DNA from: Phycisphaerales bacterium
GTDB lineage: Bacteria; Planctomycetota; Phycisphaerae; SM23-33
NCBI GenBank assembly: GCA_003171235.1
Contig: PMYM01000051.1
Location: 3,417 to 28,093, forward strand
DNA: 24,677 bases
Direction: 5' to 3'
A program made the translations under genes and the position numbers. Shown one piece after another: positions 1-7,344 of this stretch. Position 1 is the stretch's first letter, and each line of letters starts with the position of its first letter. The notes beneath the pieces are model-generated. The model worked only from the letters and a program-made list of their open reading frames with translations, ran no database searches and had not been told where the DNA came from.

Positions 1-403
1 TGCAAGGAAGGCCGACGAAGCCATACCCACAGCGGTACGGCAAGGAGGCCTGACGCCGCAGATGGGCGGTTTTCGCCGCAACCCGCAGGGACGCCGCATC
101 TTTTGCCGCATGCCGGCGTTGCTCGGGCTCGACGACCCGCCTTGGGGTCGTCTTCGCCCTCGCGTCTTGGCCTGCGCCCAAGCCTGCGGCGTCGCGGCCA
201 CGGGGCATTTTGTTAGGGACTCTAAAGACATTGCGCCTATGGCCCTATTGTAAGCAAAGCCCCAGGCCGGAAACAGCCCCGATTCAGCATGATACGGGAA
301 ACCCGCACGGGGCGGGGGGCACGCGGCCCGGGCTGATCGGTCCCTCCAGGGCAAACATGCCCGACTTGCAGATGCCCAGCGGCATGTCGGCCGGGCGGGC
401 GGA
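1..403. other. Intergenic stretch without a supported gene
   Basis: I find no convincing gene here. The short open frames present match no family I know and lack ribosome-binding sites. What can be seen is a hairpin at 131-152 with arms GACGACCC and GGGTCGTC around a 6-base loop. There is also a partly repeated phrase: CAAGGAAGGCCGACG near position 3 and CAAGGAGGCCTGACG near position 41. The sequence is rich in short GC-repeats and resembles the dispersed non-coding repeats found elsewhere in the window rather than a coding region. It lies downstream of the minus-strand operon that ends at 404; no clear terminator with a T-tract is visible. Confidence 0.45.
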
Positions 404-1027
404 TCAGTCGAAGTTGCCGCTGCCGCGGCTGGCGGTGGCGGGCCCTTTAAGCAGGCGGCTGAGCCGGTCGCTGATGATGCCGGCACGGTTCTGCTTGTGC
501 TGCTCCAGTTGGGCCTTGAGATCATCCAACTGTCTGGCCAGGCGCTTGATGTCGTAATCGCGGATGACCTGATCGGCGTCGAACTGCGCCCCCAGCAATT
601 GCTGGATCTGGTTTTTGGCGTCCTCGCGCTGCTTGTCGCTGTCAGCCTGGCGGTATTCGCGGAGTTGTCGGTAGATGGCGACGTTGAGGCGCTGTTTTTC
701 CAGGACGGGGCGGCGTATCTCCGGCGGATAATCCTTGGCGTGGTTGTACAGGCGGTAGAGTTCGTCCATCAACAGGGCGGCCCGCTGGGGATCCTGCTTT
801 TCCAAGGCCGCCACGCGTTCATACAGTTCGGGGGCGTTTTCCTTGGCGAAGGTCATCACCTCTGCCTGCTGCTCGGCGGTGAGCGTCTCTTCACGGTGGG
901 GCCGACTGGCCTGGCCTCGCGGCTGACGGGCCGGCTCCTCTCCCGTGGCCAGCACGTAGGCGCTGCCAACCAAGGCCGCCGCCAGCACCAGAAACCGCCA
1001 ACCAACCCGGCCGATGCCATTGTTCAC
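404..1027 (-). CDS. Small exported or membrane-anchored coiled-coil protein of unknown function
   Basis: Product of 207 residues, not recognised as a named family. Residues 9-28 form one hydrophobic segment that could be a signal peptide or membrane anchor. The rest is highly charged and helical (about 45-190), rich in Q, E, R, K and L, with little glycine until the tail, so a long coiled coil outside the cytoplasm is likely. The start is GTG at 1027, preceded by GGAG seven bases upstream; no other start has such a site. The gene begins 15 bases after the anti-sigma-like stop, so it is probably the last gene of a sigma/anti-sigma operon. Its size and helical character recall periplasmic sensor or chaperone proteins of the CpxP/ZraP kind that accompany some regulators. 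That is only an analogy, because I see no diagnostic motif. Confidence 0.75.
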   Translation of the reverse strand: MNNGIGRVGWRFLVLAAALVGSAYVLATGEEPARQPRGQASRPHREETLTAEQQAEVMTFAKENAPELYERVAALEKQDPQRAALLMDELYRLYNHAKDYPPEIRRPVLEKQRLNVAIYRQLREYRQADSDKQREDAKNQIQQLLGAQFDADQVIRDYDIKRLARQLDDLKAQLEQHKQNRAGIISDRLSRLLKGPATASRGSGNFD

Positions 1028-1042
1028 GTTGCGTCTCCAGGT

Positions 1043-1585
1043 CTAATCGACAATCGACGGATCAAGGTCCTCGAATTCCGTGGCGCTTAAATCATCCACC
1101 AGGCCATCCAGGGTGAGGTCGTAGTGCAGATTCTCGCCCAGGGCCAGGTCCATTTGAGTATTGGCGATCTGTTCGTCCAGGCTGTCCCGGCGGGCCTCGA
1201 ACGTGCCTTCCTCGCCCATGAGGTACTGGACAATATAATCCGCCGGCGACTCCGCCGCCGTCATATTCGGCATGTTGGAGGGGCCGGGATTGTTATTATC
1301 CGGGCCCTTCTGCCAGGCCAGCAGGACTACCAGCACGGCGGCAGCGGCAGCGGCCGCCCCGCCCGCCAGGCGCAGATAGGGTCGCCGGCGCGGCCGGCTC
1401 GCCTTCACGCGGGCATTGACGCGGTGCAGCATACCCGCCGGGGCCGGCACGTCCAGGCGGCCTGCCACCGCCCGCCAGTCGGAGCGGATCTCATCGACCA
1501 AGGCGCGCTGGGCACCGGTCAGTTCGACCGGTCGGCCGTCCAGGCACTGCCCGGCCAGTTCGTAATCCTCATTGTTCCAGTTCAT
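1043..1585 (-). CDS. Putative membrane anti-sigma factor
   Basis: Product of 180 residues: a cytoplasmic N-terminal part (1-70), one membrane helix (about 72-91, a run of alanine, valine and leucine) and an acidic outer domain (92-180). A basic patch, RPRRRP, lies just before the helix, so the N-terminus should be inside the cell. The gene overlaps the ECF sigma gene by 17 bases, the usual coupling of a sigma factor to its anti-sigma factor. The N-terminal part has no HxxxCxxC zinc motif, so it is not a classical zinc-binding anti-sigma domain; the call rests on topology and context. GGAAG lies upstream of the ATG, inside the sigma gene. The outer domain ends in an acidic tail and is not recognised. 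Confidence 0.65.
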   Translation of the reverse strand: MNWNNEDYELAGQCLDGRPVELTGAQRALVDEIRSDWRAVAGRLDVPAPAGMLHRVNARVKASRPRRRPYLRLAGGAAAAAAAVLVVLLAWQKGPDNNNPGPSNMPNMTAAESPADYIVQYLMGEEGTFEARRDSLDEQIANTQMDLALGENLHYDLTLDGLVDDLSATEFEDLDPSIVD

Positions 1586-2162
1586 GACTTTCTTCCAGCA
1601 AGCCGCGCAAAGTCTTTAGCGCCCGATGCACCTTGGCCAACACCGTGCCTACCGGACAGTCAAAGACTTCGGCTATTTCCTTGAAACTCATCTGTCCAAA
1701 ATGCCTCAGCAGGACCATCTGCCGCGACCTCTCGTCCAGCCGGTCCAGGGCCGCCGCCAACTCCCGGCGGACTTCACCGGCCAGCAGGCCCGTCTCCACC
1801 GGCGCCGGCGGCGAAGCCAAGCCTTCTGCCAGGCTCTGGCCGGAGTGGCCCTCGCTTTCCAGCGAGGCCGCCGGCGGACTGCTCCGGCTGCGGCGAATGC
1901 GGTCGCGCACCAGGTTGGCCGCAATGCTGAAAAGCCAGGGCTCGAAGCGCCCGCGGTCGTCGTAGCCCGCCAGCCGCCGGACCAGCCTGACCATCAACTC
2001 CCCCAGCAGGTCTTCGGCGTCGTGATAGGAACCCGTGCACCGGTAAAAGTACCCAAACAGACGCGGTCCATAGACGGCAAGGATCTCTGTGAAGCCCTCG
2101 TCCTTGCCGGCACGGGCTAACTCGACCATCGCCCGGACCTGCTGGGAATCCATAGCTTCCAT
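1569..2162 (-). CDS. ECF-type RNA polymerase sigma factor
   Basis: Product of 197 residues with the two ECF domains. Region 2 is at about 25-92 and contains YGPRLFGYFYRCTGSYHDAE and the WLFSIAANLVRDRIRR helix that recognises the -10 element. Region 4 is at about 132-192, with the helix-turn-helix SFKEIAEVFDCPVGTVLAKV that binds the -35 element. The linker (93-130) is loose and rich in serine, proline and glycine. It directs RNA polymerase to a small regulon, presumably released by the anti-sigma-like protein encoded by the overlapping next gene. A second in-frame ATG at 2153 has a better-spaced AGG upstream and may be the true start. The permease gene ends 37 bases upstream on the same strand, so co-transcription is possible. 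Confidence 0.92.
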   Translation of the reverse strand: MEAMDSQQVRAMVELARAGKDEGFTEILAVYGPRLFGYFYRCTGSYHDAEDLLGELMVRLVRRLAGYDDRGRFEPWLFSIAANLVRDRIRRSRSSPPAASLESEGHSGQSLAEGLASPPAPVETGLLAGEVRRELAAALDRLDERSRQMVLLRHFGQMSFKEIAEVFDCPVGTVLAKVHRALKTLRGLLEESHELEQ

Positions 2163-2199
2163 CCTGTCAAACGGGCCGCCCGAACGCTTATTGCGTGGT

Positions 2200-3000
2200 T
2201 CACTTCAGGAACATGGTGGCGGCCGACACGGCCATCAATACGGCGAAAAGCACCCGCACCAGGCGAAGGGGCAGGCGGTGAGTCAAATGCCCCCCCACAT
2301 AGGCGCCCACCATAGCCGTCGGGGCCAGGCAGGCCACCAGCAGACAACTGGTGGCGATGCTGCCCTTGGCGCCCAGGGTGAGGTTCTTTGTCAGCGCCCC
2401 CAGCCAGGAGACGCTGGCGATGACGGCGGCCGAGGTGGCGATGGCGTTGCGCATGGGCATCTTCAGCACCATCTGCTGGAGAGGCACGGCGACGGCCCCG
2501 CCGCCGATGCCCAACAGCCCGGCGGCAAAACCCATAGGCACTCCCACGCTGCACTTGCGCAGCGGGGAAAAGGCCTCCACCTCCTGGCGCGAAAGCCCCT
2601 CCTGTTTTGGCGGGCGAAAGGCGCGATAGAGGTTCTGCACCAGCACGTACAGGAAGAAAACTCCCACCAGCCAATTGAGGTAGCGCGCGGCATCCTTGTC
2701 AAACAGGTTGCTGACCAGCACGCCCCCCACAATGGCCAGGAAGGCCGACGCCGCCACGTAGCTCCAGACCTTCGGCCAGACCGCATGGTTCTTCAGGTGC
2801 GCCCAGGCCGAAGGCAGGCACAGCAGGAAGTTGACCATCATGGCGGCGGCCTGGTACTGGTGGATATTCTCGGGCGCCCCGCCGGGCGGATCGAGAATCC
2901 ACTTCATCGCCGGCAGCATGATCACCGAGCCGCCAATGCCCAGCATGCCGCCCAATACGCCTGCTCCCAGGCCTACTATCGCCAGCAAAAGGTACGTCAT
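2200..3000 (-). CDS. TauE/SafE (TSUP) family membrane permease
   Basis: Product of 266 residues and about eight membrane helices. The two family repeats are visible: GVLGGMLGIGGSVIMLP near residue 14 and GFAAGLLGIGGGAVAVPLQQ in the middle. TSUP proteins export or import small anions such as sulfite, sulfoacetate or other organosulfur compounds; the substrate cannot be told from sequence. The start at 3000 is chosen because the family begins with a hydrophobic helix. The longer frame reading upstream to 3135 is translated from a palindromic repeat and is not credible as protein. No strong ribosome-binding site is visible. The gene lies 85 bases downstream of the cstA-like gene and 37 bases upstream of the sigma gene, all on the minus strand. 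Confidence 0.88.
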   Translation of the reverse strand: MTYLLLAIVGLGAGVLGGMLGIGGSVIMLPAMKWILDPPGGAPENIHQYQAAAMMVNFLLCLPSAWAHLKNHAVWPKVWSYVAASAFLAIVGGVLVSNLFDKDAARYLNWLVGVFFLYVLVQNLYRAFRPPKQEGLSRQEVEAFSPLRKCSVGVPMGFAAGLLGIGGGAVAVPLQQMVLKMPMRNAIATSAAVIASVSWLGALTKNLTLGAKGSIATSCLLVACLAPTAMVGAYVGGHLTHRLPLRLVRVLFAVLMAVSAATMFLK

Positions 3001-3062
3001 AAGCCACTCAGGATAAGATATCGGGAGCGGAAAAGGACACGGAAATAGGCGGGTCCAAAGGA

Positions 3063-3135
3063 TTGAACCACAAAGCACACAAAGATCACAAAGAAGTCGT
3101 TTGCGATTCCTCTCTTTGTGCTCTCTGTGGTTCAA
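3063..3135. repeat. Palindromic repeat of the AACCACAAAG type
   Basis: The ends are inverted copies, TTGAACCACA and TGTGGTTCAA. Inside, the arms continue as imperfect runs of CACAAAG units on one side and CTTTGTG units on the other. In translation such units read as HKEHKE-like or LCALCG-like peptides. The repeat covers the 3' end of the cstA-like gene, including its stop at 3086, and ends 63 bases before the TauE/SafE start. A related, larger copy lies at 7172-7340. Confidence 0.85.
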
Positions 3136-5086
3136 GCCGTTTTTCGCGGCGCCACCGCAGGGCCGTCATGACGCCCTCTACCAGCAGGTACGCCGTCAGG
3201 GCCATCAGCACCAGGTCGGCCACAGTCAGCGTGAGGCTGGGCCAGAGATTCTCGGCGCCCGTTTGCCAAGCCGCCCACAGGTCGGCCAGATACCCGCGCA
3301 GCAAGAGGGCCAGGCTGGTGGCGGTGGTGACCAGCATGAATACGGCCGGGGCGAAGGCAAACCAGCTCTTGCGCCTCTGCCGCAAGAGCCACACCCCCGC
3401 CAGGGCCAGCACCATGCCGGCCAGCAACTGGTTGGCGGTGGCGAATATCCGCCACAGCACATTGACTCCGCCGGTGCAGGCCATAAGCAGCGTCAGCAGG
3501 ACGGCCAGGCCGGAGTTGAACCAGTAGTGCCGCATCAGCCGCAGCAGGGGGGCCAGGATCGGCCCGGCCTGCACCGGATGCTCCGGCGGGGCGGAATGGT
3601 CGTCGATCTGCGGGCTGAGGGGAATGCCCTCGCCGCCGACACTCGTCAACTCGCCCTGGCCGTAGCCTTCGGCCTGGGCCCGCCCGACCGGCTGGGCGAA
3701 GACGTCGTACCGGGCAAAGGCCGCCCGCCAGACCTCCTCGATCAGGTACCGCGTCAGCCGCACAGCCGCGTCCAAGGTGGTGATGACAAACCCCTCCAGG
3801 AGCAACATTCCCCCCAGTGCCCCCACCGCCACGGGCGCACCCCAGGCAAGCTTGCCCGCTTGCCCGACGGCCAGGGCAAAACCAAGAATGGGGTTGCCGT
3901 CGCGCGCCAAGCCGGCGAGCTTGGGATGCACGATCTCCAGGTAATTGGTCTTTCGCAGCGCCAGCACCAGCACCGCGATGACCACCACCGCCACCAACGA
4001 CTCCAGCAACATGGCGTAATAGCCGATCCGCCGCACCGCCTTCTCGGACGACACCTGCTTGCAGGTGGTGCCGCCGGCGCACAGGCTGTGGAAGCCGCTG
4101 ATGGCCCCGCAGGCGACGGTGATGAACATCCCCGGCCAGAGGAATCCGCTGGCCCGCGCGCCCTCATCCAACTGCCACGGGGCGATGCCCTGCCCGGCGG
4201 GCACGGCCTTGCCCGATGCCACCAGCAGCGTCACCAGCAGCGCCAACATGCCCGCGTACAGAATGTGACAGTTGATGAAGTCGCGGCTCTGCAAGAACAG
4301 CCACACCGGCACCCCCGCCGCCACCAGCACGTAGGCCAACAGCAGCAACTGCCAAGTCAGGATGTTCGAGAACGACAGCGGGAAATAAACCCCCGCCACG
4401 ATGCTGACGGCACAGACCGCCACCGAAAGCACCGAGCACCAGACCACCGAAACCTTCTTCTTGATGTACATCCACCCCACCAGCGGGGCGAAGGCGGTGA
4501 TGATCACCACGCTCATCGACGCCACCCCGCCGATGACCACGGATTCCTGGCCGTCCTGGCTCACCGTGCGGAAAAGCGTCTGGCCCGGCGGCATCTCCAG
4601 TTCCTTGGCCGGAAGCTTGCTGGTCAAGGCGTTGGCTGAGAGGTTCAGGAAAACCGCGCACACCAGCACCAGCATCACGATCAGGAACAGCGTCAGGGCG
4701 ACGAAGGCCTTCTGCCCGAACAGCCGCCGCATAATCGTGGCCACCGAGACCCCGCCCTCGCGCGTGGCCATGTGCGTGGCCAGGTAGTCATGCACCCCGC
4801 CCAGAAACAGCCCGCCCAGCACCACCCACAGCAGCGCCGGCCCCCAGCCATAGACCAGTGCCAGCACCGGCCCGACGATGGGCCCCGCCCCGGCGATGGC
4901 GGCGAAGTGGTGGGCGAATACCACCCAGGTCGGGCTGGGCACGTAGTCCCTGCCGTCGGCCAGGCGAACCGCCGGCGTCACCCGCCGGTCGTCCTCCCCC
5001 ACGCACCGGGCCAGGTACCGCGAGTAGAAATAGCCGCCCCCCAGCAGCACCGCCAGGGAAACCAGCAGCATCAGGATGATCGTCAT
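3086..5086 (-). CDS. cstA: Carbon starvation protein CstA family transporter
   Basis: Product of 666 residues with many membrane helices. The CstA signature HHFAAIAGAGPIVGPVLALV is at 59-78, followed by WGPALLWVVLGGLFLGGVHD, and SGFHSLCAGGTTCKQ lies mid-protein. E. coli members (CstA, BtsT) take up pyruvate, and peptides have also been proposed; this protein is likely an inner-membrane proton-coupled carboxylate importer used when carbon is scarce. The start at 5086 is set by AGGAGAG about ten bases upstream and by homology; the frame continues to 5167 without support. The last 16 codons (from LEPQRAQ to the TGA) lie inside a palindromic repeat at 3063-3135, so the natural C-terminus has been replaced or extended by the repeat. 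A promoter with TATAAT lies just upstream. Confidence 0.93.
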   Translation of the reverse strand: MTIILMLLVSLAVLLGGGYFYSRYLARCVGEDDRRVTPAVRLADGRDYVPSPTWVVFAHHFAAIAGAGPIVGPVLALVYGWGPALLWVVLGGLFLGGVHDYLATHMATREGGVSVATIMRRLFGQKAFVALTLFLIVMLVLVCAVFLNLSANALTSKLPAKELEMPPGQTLFRTVSQDGQESVVIGGVASMSVVIITAFAPLVGWMYIKKKVSVVWCSVLSVAVCAVSIVAGVYFPLSFSNILTWQLLLLAYVLVAAGVPVWLFLQSRDFINCHILYAGMLALLVTLLVASGKAVPAGQGIAPWQLDEGARASGFLWPGMFITVACGAISGFHSLCAGGTTCKQVSSEKAVRRIGYYAMLLESLVAVVVIAVLVLALRKTNYLEIVHPKLAGLARDGNPILGFALAVGQAGKLAWGAPVAVGALGGMLLLEGFVITTLDAAVRLTRYLIEEVWRAAFARYDVFAQPVGRAQAEGYGQGELTSVGGEGIPLSPQIDDHSAPPEHPVQAGPILAPLLRLMRHYWFNSGLAVLLTLLMACTGGVNVLWRIFATANQLLAGMVLALAGVWLLRQRRKSWFAFAPAVFMLVTTATSLALLLRGYLADLWAAWQTGAENLWPSLTLTVADLVLMALTAYLLVEGVMTALRWRREKRLEPQRAQREESQTTSL

Positions 5087-5111
5087 GGGCGAACTCTCCT
5101 GCCAGGCCGCC

Positions 5112-5141
5112 ATTATAAACGCTACGGGAGAATTTGCCCAA
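5112..5141 (-). promoter_or_regulatory. Predicted promoter of the cstA-like gene
   Basis: Read on the minus strand: TTGGGC (5141-5136), an 18-base spacer, TATAAT (5117-5112), a perfect -10 box. Transcription would begin near 5105, giving a leader of about 19 bases that contains the AGGAGAG ribosome-binding site. No operator is evident. Confidence 0.55.
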
Positions 5142-5144
5142 GCT

Positions 5145-5386
5145 GTAGGGCGTGCAACTTGTTGCACGCGTAATCTCGGGAGCGCGGGCGCAATCGAGCG
5201 CCGGGCGCCATGCCCTTACGCGCCATGTGCGGAAGGGCATGTTTCACGGCTCTCCTTGCCCGGCAGAATTGCTCAGAGCCGTAGGGTGGGAGAAACCGCC
5301 CGTCAGGGCGGTCTCCCACCGTCCTTCCAGGAATCTATCAGGTGGGACATCGGCCTTCGACCAATCTGTCCCACCCTACAGGCTGT
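5145..5386. repeat. Island of stacked hairpins (three palindrome families)
   Basis: Three structures follow one another. (1) 5150-5169, arms GCGTGCAA and TTGCACGC with a 4-base loop. (2) 5209-5241, arms CATGCCCTT and AAGGGCATG with a 15-base loop. (3) 5281-5379, outer arms GTAGGGTGGGA and TCCCACCCTAC, enclosing two inner hairpins: 5285-5320 (ACCGCCC against GGGCGGT with flanking GGTGGGAG and CTCCCACC) and 5341-5375 (GGTGGGACA against TGTCCCACC). No coding potential is evident. The island fills the space between the divergent cstA-like and isomerase genes. Confidence 0.8.
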
Positions 5387-5428
5387 GGTTGGGATTCCGA
5401 ATGGGAGCGCGCTGGTTGCCCGATCCGG

Positions 5429-5457
5429 TTGATAACCACTGCACCCGCCGATAGAAT
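5429..5457 (+). promoter_or_regulatory. Predicted promoter of the isomerase gene
   Basis: TTGATA (5429-5434), a 17-base spacer, TAGAAT (5452-5457). Transcription from about 5464 would give a leader of about 97 bases that includes the GCACAGGTT hairpin pair at 5478-5533 ahead of the GGAG ribosome-binding site. The hairpins could therefore affect translation or mRNA stability. Confidence 0.5.
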
Positions 5458-5477
5458 TTGCCGCGGCCCGAATAGGA

Positions 5478-5533
5478 GCACAGGTTACAAACCTGTGCCA
5501 CCAGGCAGGACACAGGCCAGAAAACCTGTGCCA
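5478..5533. repeat. GCACAGGTT hairpin pair, copy 1
   Basis: The first hairpin (5478-5498) has arms GCACAGGTT and AACCTGTGC around loop ACA. The second (5511-5530) has arms CACAGG and CCTGTG. A second copy of the family lies at 20805-20857, also just upstream of a plus-strand gene. In one frame the element reads as a TGYKPVPP-like peptide, a false coding signal. Confidence 0.85.
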
Positions 5534-5560
5534 CTACCACATCACGAATTGGAGCAGGTC

Positions 5561-6523
5561 ATGAAACTGGGCGTAATGGGTGCGCTGCTGGGCAAGATGA
5601 AACTGGACGAGGCCCTGGACTATTGCGCCAAGTTGCAGCTTGACGCCATCGAGTTGCCGGCCGGGGCCTACCCCGGCGACCCCTGGGGGCTGGTCGGCAT
5701 AGTGCACGACAAGCCGCGCTTGAAAGAGCTAAGAAGCAAGCTCTCCGACCGCGGGTTGGAGGTTGCCGGCGTAGCCGTGCACGGCAACTGCGTCCACCCC
5801 GACAGGAAGATCGCCGCCGAGCATCGCAAGGCCCACCGCGAGGGGGTGCTGCTGGCGGCGGAATTGGGCACCGTGGTGGTCAACTTCTCGGGCTGCCCGG
5901 GCGGCTGTGCCACCGACAAGACCCCCAACTGGGTGACCTGCCCCTGGCCGCCGGATTACTCCGATATCGCCCGCTACCAGTGGGACGAGGTGCTGATCCC
6001 CTTCTGGGCCAAGGAGAACGACTTCGCCGCCAAGCACGGGGTGCGGATCGCCTTTGAGGCCCACCCGGGTTTCTCCGTGCACAACCCCGAGCTATTGGTG
6101 CGCCTGCGCCAGGCCGCCGGCAAGCAGCTCGGGGCCAACGTGGACCCCTCGCACTTTTTCTGGCAGGGCATCGACCCGGTCGAGGCCGTCCGCTACCTGG
6201 GCCAGCACAACTGCATATTCCACGTTCACGCCAAGGACACAGCCATCGACCGCCGCAACAGCAGCGTCACCGGCAACCTGGACATCAAGAGCTATGCGGA
6301 CCTGGCCCATCGAAGCTGGGTCTTCCGCACCGTGGGCTACGGGCATGGCGACGAGTTCTGGAAGAGCTTCATCTCCATGCTGCGGACCTGCGGCTACGAC
6401 GGGGTGCTGTCCATCGAGCACGAGGATTCGCTGATGAGCCTGTCGGAGGGATTTGAGAAGGCGGTGGAATACCTCAAGGGCCTGCTGCTTCGCCAGCCGG
6501 TCGGCCAGGCGTGGTGGATATAG
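5561..6523 (+). CDS. Sugar phosphate isomerase/epimerase (AP endonuclease 2-type TIM barrel)
   Basis: Product of 320 residues, the usual length for the xylose-isomerase-like TIM barrel family of sugar isomerases and epimerases. Likely metal ligands follow the family pattern: E166 in AFEAHPGFSVHN, D195 in NVDPSHFFW, H221 or H223 in FHVHAKD and E286 in LSIEHEDS. Such proteins interconvert keto- and aldo-sugars or epimerise them; the substrate is unknown. The start at 5561 has GGAG seven bases upstream; the frame is open further upstream, but that part translates the hairpin repeat. A cysteine- and glycine-rich stretch (FSGCPGGCATDK, 109-120) is common in planctomycete members of the family, as I recall. 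The gene converges on the PduT-like gene, from which a 20-base perfect palindrome separates it. Confidence 0.88.
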   Translation: MKLGVMGALLGKMKLDEALDYCAKLQLDAIELPAGAYPGDPWGLVGIVHDKPRLKELRSKLSDRGLEVAGVAVHGNCVHPDRKIAAEHRKAHREGVLLAAELGTVVVNFSGCPGGCATDKTPNWVTCPWPPDYSDIARYQWDEVLIPFWAKENDFAAKHGVRIAFEAHPGFSVHNPELLVRLRQAAGKQLGANVDPSHFFWQGIDPVEAVRYLGQHNCIFHVHAKDTAIDRRNSSVTGNLDIKSYADLAHRSWVFRTVGYGHGDEFWKSFISMLRTCGYDGVLSIEHEDSLMSLSEGFEKAVEYLKGLLLRQPVGQAWWI

Positions 6524-6543
6524 GGCGGCTGGCGCCAGCCGCC
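6524..6543. repeat. Perfect 20-base palindrome between convergent genes
   Basis: GGCGGCTGGCGCCAGCCGCC directly follows the isomerase stop codon and lies 15 bases beyond the stop of the opposing PduT-like gene. It could fold in transcripts from both strands and act as a shared 3' structure. It has no T-tract, so an intrinsic terminator is not shown. Confidence 0.6.
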
Positions 6544-6558
6544 GTCTGCGGGAGGGGG

Positions 6559-7140
6559 TCAGATGTACTCGGCGAACAGTTCCCGGCTGGGGCGTGGGAT
6601 GACGATCTGGCTTACCAGCAGTCCGCGCCGGCTGGCCTCTGCCGCGGCGGCGGCGACGGCGGCTTCAACCTGGTGCTGTGCGCCGGCCAGCAGGCAGAAG
6701 CCCTTGCCTCCCAGGGCCATGGCCACGTGGATGCGGAAGATGACCACGTCAGCGGCCTTGGCGGCGGCGTCGGCGGCGGCGATGATGCTGGCGCCGCTGA
6801 AGGTTTCCACCACGCCCAGGGCCTGGGCCTGCGATTCCTGCAACATCACCGACTGGGCCAGGGCCGGAAAGACTCCGGCGTGCACGTTGGGCAGGCTCAG
6901 GTGGTCCACCAGGGCCTCGCCGGCCTGTTCCAGGCCCGCCGCCATGGCGGAATTCACCTCGCTCACGCCGCCGGCCAGGATCACGATGTACTTGCCCGAG
7001 CAGATGGTCCGCGCCACCACGACCTGCACGTCGGCGGCCTTGAGCATCTGGTCCTGCACGCGGTACCCCACGCCGATGCTGGAAAACTCCATCACGCCGA
7101 TGGATCGGGGCGATGCCGCCTGGTCATGCTTGGTCACCAT
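6559..7140 (-). CDS. pduT: PduT-like tandem-BMC microcompartment shell protein
   Basis: Product of 193 residues with two BMC domains in tandem (about 13-100 and 107-185), the BMC-T layout of PduT. The first domain carries TICSGKY; Cys47 matches the cysteine by which PduT trimers bind a [4Fe-4S] cluster at the central pore. The second contains QALGVVETFSGASIIAAADAA and the end reads VIPRPSRELF, as in PduT. The inferred role is to pass electrons across a protein shell, working with PduS. The start at 7140 has GAAAGAG upstream; the longer frame to 7191 runs into a repeat. The PduS-like gene lies upstream on the same strand, the same order as in the Salmonella pdu operon, but the two are separated by a 169-base repeat. 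Confidence 0.9.
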   Translation of the reverse strand: MVTKHDQAASPRSIGVMEFSSIGVGYRVQDQMLKAADVQVVVARTICSGKYIVILAGGVSEVNSAMAAGLEQAGEALVDHLSLPNVHAGVFPALAQSVMLQESQAQALGVVETFSGASIIAAADAAAKAADVVIFRIHVAMALGGKGFCLLAGAQHQVEAAVAAAAAEASRRGLLVSQIVIPRPSRELFAEYI

Positions 7141-7171
7141 GAGTTCTCTTTCCGAAAGAAAAGCAAACGGC

Positions 7172-7340
7172 TTCAACCACAAAGAGCACAAAAATCACAA
7201 AGCCAAAGAGCACAAAAATCACAAAGCCAAAGAGCACTTTTTCAGAGGCCGAGCAGTCAACAAGACCGTTACTTGAAGGAACGGTTCTTGGCCCGAACAG
7301 ACAACATGTCTCTGTGTTCTTTGTGCTCTCTGTGGTTCAA
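7172..7340. repeat. AACCACAAAG-type palindromic repeat with internal 24-base tandem
   Basis: The outer ends are inverted (TTCAACCACAAAGAGCACAA and the matching CTTTGTGCTCTCTGTGGTTC). The left arm holds a tandem duplication: a 24-base unit at 7181-7204, an identical copy at 7205-7228 and a 9-base remnant at 7229-7237. The element lies between the PduS-like stop (7345) and the PduT-like start (7140). It is related to the copy at 3063-3135. Confidence 0.88.
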
Positions 7341-7344
7341 ACTT

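Noticed and set aside
62..253. Short open frame in the first 400 bases
   Set aside because: No ribosome-binding site and no recognised family; the composition fits non-coding GC-rich repeat sequence.
3101..4639. Open frame of 512 codons antisense to the cstA-like gene
   Set aside because: Rich in Q, H, R, G and P, as expected from the complement of a membrane-protein gene; it begins inside a repeat and has no ribosome-binding site.
5342..5560. Upstream extension of the isomerase frame
   Set aside because: It translates the GTAGGGTGGGA and GCACAGGTT repeats; the ATG at 5561 has a ribosome-binding site and matches the family N-terminus.
7181..7237. Tandem 24-base units as a CRISPR-like array
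   Set aside because: Units are directly adjacent with no spacers, only two and a third copies, and belong to one arm of a palindromic repeat.
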